Shown in pieces: positions 44,062 to 53,537 of a DNA stretch of 64,000 nt. Within the stretch, counting starts at the first letter, position 1; each line of letters opens with the position of its first letter. Origin of the DNA: Byssothecium circinans. Its lineage: Eukaryota; Ascomycota; Dothideomycetes; Pleosporales; Massarinaceae. The stretch spans positions 286,800 to 350,799 of the forward strand of contig ML977014.1 of the NCBI GenBank assembly GCA_010015675.1. The letters are read 5' to 3'. Under the pieces are notes generated by a model. It was given only the letters and a program-made list of their open reading frames with translations. It ran no database searches and was not told the origin of the DNA. Made by a program: the position numbers and the translations under genes.

Positions 44062-45808
44062 CCGTGTGCGGGAGATTACCATGCACAATTCTTTAGAATA
44101 AGTTTAGCGTTCAATCCGGAATACGAAAAAGTTAGTGATAGATACACTTTATTTAACTTGACTCAATGTCAAAATTTCTTGTGGTGTCGCTGACTTCCCA
44201 TTTACGCTAAAGTATCATGGACTTAAGACTACATAAGTGAAATAGATGGCGAATTTATAAGCCTGAAGAGGTTGCATACAATGCACAGGAAAGTGCCGAG
44301 TTCCTCAAGTAGATCTAGGAGCTGCGGAATATTCAAGAAAAGGGGGAACGAACATTTCCCAAGCAGAAGAGGATGAGGATGAGGCTGAAGAGGTTGAAGG
44401 AATAGAAAGGTTGGAAAACATGGTATGGAAACACCCTTAAAAGAACGTATGAAGCATCAGTGCAGACTCTGAGGACTCTCCTACGGCACCGCTGACTGAT
44501 GAGGGTCGTCTAAACAAGCAGAGCTTAAACTTGCAGTACAAGGATTCGAACACTTTAGCACTAGTATATAACTACAGAAATTCATCACCACGTTCATAAA
44601 ATATAATATGTACAGCTGCTTAGCTTGCTGCTCTTAAGCCTTCTACCAAGATTGATGTTATCAGAATGCTCAATTCCTTTAATACCGCGGAACACCACTC
44701 CAAGCAGACTGAAAGTAAGGTATGTCCGATTGATGAGTCTTACGGGATTTCAGAAGGCACAGGTTCTATAACACGTTGCATTCACACCCGCAGAAGACCA
44801 CCCAAATACATAAGAAGCTTTCCAACTCCCAATGCATATTCACATTTGCGCGCGACTATGCAGCGAATCTCAATTGATCCTGCGGAAATACCCTTTGCAT
44901 ATCCACCAGCTTCAGTAAAGTTCCTAATCACATTCGTAAATACCACCCTGCGCATAAATGTATCCTCCAATGTGTACAGTGAGAGGCTGCTCCTCATAAA
45001 GCAAGACACTATTAAGCACGTACACTGTAACCACACTTATATCGCCGAAGTCTGAGTTTCATTTTTAAACTATCTTTGGCCCTCTCAAAGGCTCATCAGA
45101 TCCACGTGTTAACTTTGGGTTGAAATTCAAGGCAGCATATCACACTTCTTTACGACATGCCACAAACACGATTCGAACTCGAGCCTTCTCCCTCCCTAAA
45201 AAAATTACCAAAAAAGATAAGTCTTTTGTTTTTCCCTTCTTCTACCTACCTTAATTGCGTAAGGATAACGTTAACCGCTCCTCGCCGTAGGTCCCTGCAA
45301 TGCTTGCGTTAAGGCCCAACTATGTTGCTCCACGCCATAGCGGATTAGAAATTTCTTGATGTAAATAATATTTATACCACTATAAACGGTACCCACTGCA
45401 GTACATGCACCAGTTTCCCAGATGTGGGGTAACGCAGCACACTTGCAAAACATGTCTGTTTCGCATGAAGGCATATTGTGACTCCCCCACTTCTCCAATG
45501 GTGGGCGCTACAGAATCCGAGTCTATCAAAGGTGATGTGGGCCATGGAGACGAGCGACACTATCTCTTTGCTCTCACCCTTACCTGAAGATCTGCGTTGT
45601 GCCTCTTTTCTCCCACCTTACTTGAAGTCCTGTCTCGCCCCTCTTCTCTCTTACTCTTACTTAAAGTTCTCTCTGCCCTCTCATCGCTTACTCTCTCTTA
45701 AAACGCTTGCTCTTATTTTACAACCAACTCGTAACACCGCATCTCGAGCACCACGGCTGCCATCACCACTTCCATATTCAATTAAACGCGAAACATCGCT
45801 ACTATCCT
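44062..45808. other. Gene-poor stretch leading into the repeat block
   Basis: No supported gene. Short frames only, with C/T-rich tracts around 45590-45720. It borders the degraded gene relic at 45809 and probably belongs to the same decayed, repeat-rich compartment (inference). Confidence 0.4.
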
Positions 45809-46412
45809 ACCTATTCCACAGGCTTTGAAGCTTCTTTATCAGCTCTTCCCGGTGGCTCAGAAAGACACCGCCCCTTGGATTGAGCTGCATAATGCCATAG
45901 AGAAGATAAAACTCCTTTTGAGCAAGGCCATACTACTTCCTCGCCAAGATATTGTCTAAGAAATGTCGATCTTTCTCAGCAGACCCCAGACTCAGCCTTC
46001 AACAAGAGCGTAAGTGTGGAAGGTACTTTATGACGGCACCAAACTCTGGGGCGCTGTCAAATTCCACTGAGCCTTAAAGTACGCGATCTGATTCTATAGT
46101 ACTAACGTCCCCCACTGTTGGTAGAAAAACACTGTTTGTCGAGAAATAAGCGAGGTACCTATCTTCAAGCACTTTAATCTCCGTCCACACGTCTTAATAC
46201 TGCGCTAGTACTCTTATGTTCTGTGCTCTAGCTATTTCTACACACTCTGAAGTCGTTTTATCCAAAAAATACGCACACCTTACAGCGTTCTTGCCCATCT
46301 TGCAAAAGGACTCGTTTCATGCTATAGACAAGAAACCCTCGTTATAAGACTCATCATAAGCTCTACCTAGTTCCGACTATATTGTTAGCAGGGCTTGAGC
46401 GTTAGAATACTA
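45809..46412 (-). pseudogene. RIP-like degraded gene relic of unknown family
   Basis: On the minus strand, blocks of protein-like sequence are separated by stops that are each one C-to-T change from Gln or Arg codons. From upstream: YSNAQALLTI, stop, SELGRAYDESYNEGFLSIA, stop (TGA), NESFCKMGKNAVRCAYFLDK, TTSECVEIARAQNIRVLAQY, stop (TAA), DVWTEIKVLEDRYLAYFSTN. A shift follows, and then AEKDRHFLDNILARK, stop (TAG), YGLAQKEFYLLYGIMQLNPR and GGVFLSHREELIKKLQSLWN. The runs between stops look like real protein rather than random frames, but I do not recognise the family. It lies directly beside the left inverted repeat of the NLR-bearing element. Confidence 0.5.
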
Positions 46413-46693
46413 TTGCAATAGCAAGAAGCAATCAGGAGTCCCGCAGCTTCTAATGCACGCGGATTCGTGCAAGATCGCTACCCTGGTCGGTACTTTCAAC
46501 TGAAGCGACTTCCGAATTTGGCTAGTATAAAATCTGAATAAGCTGAACGCAACAGGGCATGTGTAATTTACATACGTCAGCAGATCAGCGAAGCTTATGC
46601 TCTTGTGCTGACAAGTCTGTAGATTAGCGAGCACCTGACAGTGGTGACCGAAATTGGTTTCCGGTTCCTTCACTTCGGTTATTCTGCGCGCAC

Positions 46694-46880
46694 GGCCGCT
46701 ACAAAGGCGCTTTACTAAATAGGTAATAGTGCTTTGCAGGGGGGGTTACATAAGGCTTGAAGAGTGGCGAAATCACAAGCTGCGCCACATGTACCTCTCC
46801 CTATCTGTTGTCTATACATTTTGAAACATTCACAACCCTCTGGCCGGTGCGGGTCGGCCGCCCTCCCTGCTAGCGTCATC
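46694..46880 (+). repeat. Left 187-bp terminal inverted repeat
   Basis: Starts GGCCGCTACAAAGGCGC and ends CCTGCTAGCGTCATC. It pairs with the interrupted right copy with scattered mismatches, for example ACATGTACCTCTCCCTATC versus ACATGTACCTCTACCTATC at the place where the nested element later inserted. Confidence 0.85.
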
Positions 46881-47178
46881 GGAGGAGTTCGTCAGTTTAA
46901 CGATGCTGAAGTGGCGAATCTTCAACGCGTACGTAGTTCTAGAAGTAGCTTAAATCTAGAGCATGCTCGAAGCTTCTCCGTGGCGAATCAATATAGTATA
47001 TAGTTATGCTGATCCCCGGCCGTCTATGAAAAAGAGTGAATAATAATATATACAGTAGAAGAGAAAGTTACATTAGTGAGAACTGTATCTAAATGTAACA
47101 GATCTACGCGCAGGGACTCAATCGTAAGTCGCATGATCAGCCAAGCGCGGAGCTGATCATGGTTCAAGGGTGCGTAGC

Positions 47179-50100
47179 CTAAACCTTGGCTCGCTCAACG
47201 TTGGTGTTGGCGCCCTTTTCGACCAGCAGCTTCACCACCCGCTCGTGGCCTCNNNNNNNNNNNNNNNNNNNNNNNNNNNNNNNNNNNNNNNNNNNNNNNN
47301 NNNNNNNNNNNNNNNNNNNNNNNNNNNNNNNNNNNNNNNNNNNNNNNNNNNNNNNNNNNNNNNNNNNNNNNNNNNNNNNNNNNNNNNNNNNNNNNNNNNN
47401 NNNNNNNNNNNNNNNNNNNNNNNNNNNNNNNNNNNNNNNNNNNNNNNNNNNNNNNNNNNNNNNNNNNNNNNNNNNNNNNNNNNNNNNNNNNNNNNNNNNN
47501 NNNNNNNNNNNNNNNNNNNNNNNNNNNNNNNNNNNNNNNNNNNNNNNNNNNNNNNNNNNNNNNNNNNNNNNNNNNNNNNNNNNNNNNNNNNNNNNNNNNN
47601 NNNNNNNNNNNNNNNNNNNNNNNNNNNNNNNNNNNNNNNNNNNNNNNNNNNNNNNNNNNNNNNNNNNNNNNNNNNNNNNNNNNNNNNNNNNNNNNNNNNN
47701 NNNNNNNNNNNNNNNNNNNNNNNNNNNNNNNNNNNNNNNNNNNNNNNNNNNNNNNNNNNNNNNNNNNNNNNNNNNNNNNNNNNNNNNNNNNNNNNNNNNN
47801 NNNNNNNNNNNNNNNNNNNNNNNNNNNNNNNNNNNNNNNNNNNNNNNNNNNNNNNNNNNNNNNNNNNNNNNNNNNNNNNNNNNNNNNNNNNNNNNNNNNN
47901 NNNNNNNNNNNNNNNNNNNNNNNNNNNNNNNNNNNNNNNNNNNNNNNNNNNNNNNNNNNNNNNNNNNNNNNNNNNNNNNNNNNNNNNNNNNNNNNNNNNN
48001 NNNNNNNNNNNNNNNNNNNNNNNNNNNNNNNNNNNNNNNNNNNNNNNNNNNNNNNNNNNNNNNNNNNNNNNNNNNNNNNNNNNNNNNNNNNNNNNNNNNN
48101 NNNNNNNNNNNNNNNNNNNNNNNNNNNNNNNNNNNNNNNNNNNNNNNNNNNNNNNNNNNNNNNNNNNNNNNNNNNNNNNNNNNNNNNNNNNNNNNNNNNN
48201 NNNNNNNNNNNNNNNNNNNNNNNNNNNCAGCTTCACTATTCCCTCATGCCCGTTCTCTGCTGCTTGCAAGAGCGTCGTCTGTCGGTTCTTATCCCTCACA
48301 TCGATGTCGATCTTGCCGGTCTCGAGAAGCAGCTTGACTATCACTCTATCCCCAAGCCCCGCTAAATGTGAGAGTACGCTCTGCTGTTTCGAGAATTGGA
48401 AATCGCGCCTAAGTTTTGGATCCACTCTGTCCTCGTAATAGTGGGCCTGGATATCATGAAGGTAACTTCCGGGACGCCGATCCTTAGAGAGAGCATCTAA
48501 AAATGCTTGGAGAGCCTGCCCACTTCGGGTTGCCAAGGCTGCGAAGAGAGGGGGTCCATAACGTTCTTTTCCGACCTCAAGACAGGAGACAGCGGATGGG
48601 TGGGCTCTAATAAGAGCAGGCATGTTACGTTCCCCTAGCACATATAGTAGGCTCATGTCTTCCGTGTGCCTCCGTACTTCATGCTTCTCGAATAAGTTGT
48701 CTAGCTTAATCCAGAGCGGTAGCGGAAAGCTTAGGATGCAGTTTCCTTGAGAAATGCCACTTCCTTCCGCTAAATCTGCATGGTAAAGAACATTCTGCAC
48801 AGCGTATTCTAGGAAAGGAAACCAGTCATTGGCTGACTTGCGTAGGTCTGCGGCCTCCTGCGATGAAGCCTTCGGAAGTTTCTCAGGGATTCTTAGAGCA
48901 GTAAAAACATCCTTACTCATGTAGGCGAGGCAGCATTGCGTTAGCTGCTCATGACTTTGGCCCTGGAGGTTGCTTCTAAGGTTAGGCCAGAGGTCGCTGA
49001 GACTATCTTCTTTTAGGAGAAAGTCCCTTACTGACTCGTGAATAAACTGAACCGTCTGATTCTTGGACGTCGTTATTTCGGCGAGGCCTTTTGATGAATC
49101 GAGTATGGATAGTTTGATCGCATCTTTGGTGACCTCGTCGGGATCCCACTTGGATACAGGCTCAAACCCGGAAAGAACAGCGAAGTACAACTGCTCTGGA
49201 CTCAACGGCTGCTTCGCGAAAAGCACCAATTGGATGCACAGTACCAATTCGTCTCTGTTGTGCGAGTCGCGCGTCAAGATATCGCGAAACAGTTTGTGGA
49301 GGTCGCCAGGAATCTCCTGCAGTCTTCGTCGAAGTCCATAGATCCGGCCACGGTCATGCTCTTTGTTTAGTATGCCCACAACAAGAACAACCCACATAAA
49401 GACTCCTGATGCTTTTTCTTGAAGTTCGCTTCGGATCTGCTGCGCAATTTTGCTCTTGCCAATCTTCAACTCGCTCTCTAAGTAGTTGGTGATGTCCTGG
49501 CTGTGTCCTTCTTGCCCCTCTAGCACTAGACTCAGTCCTTTCTGGATTGTGATGTGTGGGTAATGTCTGCTCGAAAAACAGGTTTGGAATCTGATCCCGG
49601 CTGACACCGAGAGCTCGCCAATGCGTTCAAAGAACCGTATCATATCTCGGACCTGCTCTTCTTCGCATTCATCTAGGGCGTCAATGAAGCAGACCACAGA
49701 AGACTGCCCAAGGTTCCGTATAGCTTGCTCCACCAGCGATTTGAGTGATTCGATGCCCCATTGGTGATCTGGTCTGATGCTCGACGATGAGAGACCGACC
49801 AAGTCAAAAACGCATTGGAGAGCTGGAAGCCGTTCGAAGAGTTGCAGTAGCAGTGATCGATAAGTCCCGATCGTGGACTTCTCCAAGTCTTCGCCTCGTG
49901 CGTTGAAGAAGAAGGAGATAATAGTCCTATCCTTCATCAATCTCCGCGCATTAGCAAGAGCAAACTTCATTAACGTGGATTTTCCAGTTCCAGGCTTCCC
50001 TTTGATCCACAAGAAGCCGTGGTGTTCGCCTAGTCTAGTGGTATCGAGCCAGTCGATGTACTCGGGCTTTGTTAATAGCCATTTACATGTCTTGGCGTGG

Positions 50101-50942
50101 GCGTTTTTAATAGTCATCTGGCGTGCATCGATTTGGTCAAATCGCAACGAGTCCAACAGTCTCTGCCTTTGGTCGTTGTCCAGTGACGGTATCTTGGCCT
50201 TCGAAATCTTTTCGACCTGTTCCTCAAGCCGAGCTATTGCGTTCTCCCGCCCTTCGCCATATATAAGCGGCATATATATGTTGAAAATACCCAACAAACA
50301 ATATGCGTTATCTTCCTCGCGTGTTGTTTGGCGCTTTGCTGCCCATGATAATCGCTCATCCGTCCTGAACTGGGACAAGGGCCTTCCCCGAAGAGCTTCA
50401 ACGGCGATTCCTGTTATCTCGTGCACAGTTTGCTCTAGTGATTGTCTATTCCCAAGATATGCCCCATCTTTAGAGAAGAACTCGACCGATGCTGGTGCGA
50501 TAAGTTCTTGAAGGGTCCAGCCTCGAGTGAACCATCTGCTTTTCTTGAATGCCGGTTTCCATCTCCGCGAGCACTCGTCATCCCTGTCGGAAGAGCCGTA
50601 TAAGACGTTGGAGAGATACACGTAGCATCTCTCTGCATTCTGGTACCAGCGGAACATAGAGTTAATTGCTTCTTGTAGCTCTGCGCTACTTGACTTGTCA
50701 ATGCAGCAGGTGTCCACCCAAAAGTATCGCAAACCATCGCGTTCGGCCTGTTGTCCGCAGAACTGGATCTTGTTATAGCCAGTCTTATTCTTTCCAGTTC
50801 CATCTATCAAATCTCTAAAGGTGACCTCTTTGCCGTGCTCCCAAGTATGCGAAAGAATCGCATAGGGAGGGATAGAATTGCTGTCTATGAAGTCGTCGGT
50901 AAGGCTGAACTCGCCAGTATTGCTGCGTAGCAGAAGGCGCAT
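47179..50942 (-). CDS. HET-NACHT-ankyrin NLR (fungal heterokaryon-incompatibility type), assembly gap in repeats
   Basis: This STAND receptor of the fungal NLR class detects non-self or altered-self and can trigger cell death in the family (family knowledge). From ATG 50942: a HET domain at about residues 24-170 with YAILSHTWEHGKEVTFRDL, YFWVDTCCIDKSSSAELQEA and SRWFTRGWTLQELIAP; then NACHT with Walker A GKPGTGKST (about 315-323) and Walker B VVCFIDALDE (about 416-425). The linker helices are followed by ankyrin repeats, where sequence resumes as DKNRQTTLLQAAENGHEGIV. 905 codons are readable before 975 N's (47253-48227). After the gap, one more ankyrin end (GHERVVKLLVEKGANTNVER) stops at TAG 47181-47179. 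That frame is not in register with the N count, so the gap length is not literal. The gene is flanked by 187-bp inverted repeats. Confidence 0.9.
47253..48227. other. Assembly gap (975 N) inside the ankyrin array
   Basis: A run of 975 N's. Ankyrin-repeat codons flank both sides in the same orientation but in different frames, as expected when near-identical repeats collapse during assembly and the gap size is only estimated. Confidence 0.95.
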
Positions 50943-51338
50943 CGTTACGGGGGGAGATTGAACGGATACAGGTGGTAGGAATAGGGTCTCGAAGGCTCAA
51001 CACGGCAGCCTAGCTGAGGAGATGAACACGGCAACTCGGTCGTTTGAGAACGTCAGTCCCTGCTCTGAAGGTTAGCGCGCATGCAAGGAATAAGGGACAC
51101 TGAGGTTCAGTTACTGAAGAATCGCATTGAAAAGGAGGATAGTGCCTGAGTGCTTTGAGCTGATGCCGCCGTGCGTTGGCATATTTAGGAAAGCTGCGCA
51201 CGTTCAGCTGAGGGCCGGCGACCGCAAAGCCCACAGTGCGGCGCGGTAAGGCTGATATGCACAGGCCATGCCGCAGCTGAAGGCGAATTCGCAAGCGGCT
51301 GTTGACTGGTCACATCCTGAGAAGCGGGCGAACACCTT

Positions 51339-51421
51339 GATGACGCTAGCAGGGAGGACGGCCGAACCGCACCGGCACACATCTTGTGAATGTTTCAAAA
51401 TGTATAGACAACAGATAGGTA
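51339..51421 (-). repeat. Right terminal inverted repeat, inner part (83 bp)
   Basis: Reverse complement of the inner end of the left repeat (from CTATCTGTTGTCTATACATT to CTGCTAGCGTCATC). It is cut at 51420-51421 (TA) by the nested transposon. Confidence 0.85.
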
Positions 51422-51506
51422 CTCGCGCCACGCACTACCTCGCTTCGCTCGGTAGTGCTACCAGGCTCAACGAACACCACCACGCTCAACGGTCCTTTTT
51501 GCCAAG
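51422..51506 (+). repeat. Left 85-bp TIR of the nested pogo-like transposon
   Basis: Inverted match to 53271-53355 with no mismatch seen by eye. Confidence 0.93.
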
Positions 51507-51541
51507 CAAATCTATTTACACCTACTTTTCTACCTACCCAG

Positions 51542-53185
51542 ATGGATCAATCATATGCAGCTGTTGAGCTACGTGTACAGCAAGCCTTAAAGTACATTGC
51601 CAGCCAAAATTCGTACGTGTTAGCCCATGTAGCGCGCCAATACGACGTGCCTGTTAGACGGCTTCGAGCGCGTCAAAACGGCCGCCCTTCACGCTCAACG
51701 CGCTCCCGCACCAACCAAAAGCTATCGGACGCGCAGATCAAGGCTATACAGCTTTATATACGACGGCTTGATCAAATTGGCCAGCCTCCATTGCTTTCAA
51801 TGGTGCGCGCGGCAGCAGAGAGCATACGAAGGTCGACTACTCCACCCGATAAACGCGACGCGCTCGAGCCTTTGGGCCGCGATTTCTTCAAGCGCTTTCC
51901 ACGACTACACCCAGAGCTCGGCCTACGCAAGGTAAAGTAAAAGCCTCAAGAAACCGACCGATTAGGCGCTCAGCAAGAAGCTATTATCGATGACCACTTT
52001 ACCAAGCTAGCTAAGGTGTTTGCTGACCTGGGCGTTCAACCAGCCGACGTATGGAACTTCGACGAGTGCGGCTTTAGGATTGGTATAGGTGGCCAACAAG
52101 ACGTGCTCACCTTTGAGAGCTTCAAAGCAGCAGAGACTCCCACTGAGACTAATAGAGATTTCGTCACTATGGTGGAGTCTATTAACGCGGCCGGTGAGGT
52201 TATACCACCTCTAGCAATCCTTAAAGGCTCACAAATACTACACCAACACGTCCACTCGTCGCTCTGCCTTGAGCCCAATATGCTACTCGCAGTGAGCGAC
52301 TCAGGCTACTCTAACGACCAAATAGCTCTCGACTACATTAAGCACTTTGACAAACACACAAAAAACCACCGCGTCAGTGAGTGGCGCGTCCTCATCTTTG
52401 ACGGCCACGGCTCGCACCTTACGATTGAGTTTGTTAGCTATTGCTATAGTAATAAGATCTGGCCATACGCTCTACCACCTCATACGTCACACGTCCTGCA
52501 GCCTCTTGACGTCGTCGCTTTTTCACCATACAAGCACTACCACCGACAAGCTGTTAAGCGAGCGGTGCGCAACGGCACTACTGACTTTAACAAAGTAGAG
52601 TTCCTACACGCGATTCTAGGCATTCGGAGGAAGACGTTCATGTCAAAGACCATCAAGTCGGCCTTCAAGAAGTCGGGCATTTGGCCTCTTAATAAGTGGG
52701 AGGTAATCGATCGGTTGCCTACAAAGGATAGGGCTAGGCCAATAACACCCCCACCACCACCTACCGCTACACCAGCAAGCCCACCAACGCCTACTACAGC
52801 AGCTGAAGTAGAGCTGTTTACGCGTAAACACCTACAAGGTGTTGATCCATTTACTGGCCAATTTGGTCTACTCAACCACCGCGTTACAAAGCTCTCAAAG
52901 GCAGCGGTGGCCCTAGCGGCAGTGAAGGAACGCGTCGAGGGCGACCTCAACCGCATGTCAGCAGCTACACAACACCGTCAAAAGCGACAAATCGCTGACC
53001 GCCGCCAGATACAGAAGGGAGGCACTATAACGGTAGGCGACGCACGGCTCAGAGCTGCAAAGCGCGATGTAAAGGACCTGGAGAAGGGCAAGCCTCATGC
53101 GTCTCATGCTGAGCGGGTTGACCTCAAGAAGCTACACCGCGAGGAAAACCAGGCTCGGGCGCGAAACAACGCGTCAAATCGATAG
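51542..53185 (+). pseudogene. Pogo/Fot1-like transposase with one in-frame TAA
   Basis: Cut-and-paste transposase of the Tc1-mariner superfamily, 547 codons. The N-terminal HTH/CENP-B-like part includes QNSYVLAHVARQYDVPVRRL and FFKRFPRLHPELGLRK. The DDE core shows VWNFDECGF (first Asp), RVLIFDGHGSH (second) and PHTSHVLQPLDVVAFSPYKH (third), all intact. TAA at 51938-51940 breaks LRKVK from KPQETDRLGAQQ. CAA to TAA is a C-to-T change, as expected from RIP. The rest of the frame is open to 53185. As written the product is truncated before the DDE core, so the copy is probably not autonomous. Confidence 0.85.
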
Positions 53186-53270
53186 ATTATTCATCTACAA
53201 AACCCTCAATTTATCGAGATTGCCAAATCCTGTGCGTTTTCTATACTGCCCGCACCAAAAACCAACAGCT

Positions 53271-53355
53271 CTTGGCAAAAAGGACCGTTGAGCGTGGTGG
53301 TGTTCGTTGAGCCTGGTAGCACTACCGAGCGAAGCGAGGTAGTGCGTGGCGCGAG
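53271..53355 (-). repeat. Right 85-bp TIR of the nested pogo-like transposon
   Basis: Reverse complement of 51422-51506, followed by the TA duplication. Confidence 0.93.
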
Positions 53356-53357
53356 TA

Positions 53358-53461
53358 GAGGTACATGTGGCGCAGCTTGTGATTTCGCCACTCTTCAAGC
53401 CTTATGTAATCTCCCCCGCAAAGCGCTATTACCTATTTAGTAAAGCGCCTTTCTAGCGGCC
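53358..53461 (-). repeat. Right terminal inverted repeat, outer part (104 bp)
   Basis: Reverse complement of the outer end of the left 187-bp repeat (46694 onward), ending TTTACTAAATAGGTAATA-type text and TAGCGGCC. Together with 51339-51421 it totals 187 bp. Confidence 0.85.
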
Positions 53462-53537
53462 ATCCGATCAACAAACAAGATAATTAACAGGCCCGATTTA
53501 TCAGGTTCAAATTAAGTCTATAAAGTAGCTCTAGCTC

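Larger units (their letters stand above)
51420..53357 (+). mobile_element. Nested Fot1/pogo-like DNA transposon with TA target duplication
   Basis: The element proper is 51422-53355 (1934 bp). It has 85-bp terminal inverted repeats that look identical (CTCGCGCCACGCACTACCTC ... CTTTTTGCCAAG) and direct TA duplications at 51420-51421 and 53356-53357. These are the Tc1-mariner/pogo hallmarks. It encodes one transposase frame with a single stop. It inserted into the right inverted repeat of the NLR-bearing element, so it is the younger of the two. Confidence 0.93.
46694..53461. mobile_element. Element bounded by 187-bp inverted repeats, carrying an NLR gene and a nested transposon
   Basis: The left repeat (46694-46880) and the right repeat (51339-51421 plus 53358-53461, split by a later insertion) are inverted copies. 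Both are exactly 187 bp once the nested transposon and its TA duplication are removed. Shared text includes AAAGGCGCTTTACTAAATAG, TAAGGCTTGAAGAGTGGCGA and TTGTCTATACATTTTGAAAC. Without the nested element the unit is about 4.8 kb, and its only large gene is the HET-NACHT-ankyrin gene (47179-50942). No clear target-site duplication is seen: the ends (GGCCGCTA / TAGCGGCC) are themselves inverted. No transposase of its own is visible. Being a transposon rather than two inverted solo repeats is an inference. Confidence 0.6.

Noticed and set aside
44530..44556. GATTCGAAC motif resembling a tRNA T-loop (also near 45164)
   Set aside because: No pairing acceptor, D or anticodon arms could be built on either strand.
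46410..46673. 87-codon minus-strand frame ending beside the left inverted repeat
   Set aside because: It is in frame with the degraded relic, but its own composition is not convincingly protein-like. Treated only as a possible upstream part of the relic.
47170..48438. Long plus- and minus-strand frames running through the N gap
   Set aside because: Their length comes from N's translated as unknown residues. Only the minus-strand NLR frame has real support.
46694..53461. CGGCC as a 5-bp target-site duplication of the NLR-bearing unit
   Set aside because: CGGCC occurs at both edges (46693-46697 and 53457-53461), but it is part of the inverted GGCCGC/GCGGCC ends. Using it makes the termini unequal by one base.
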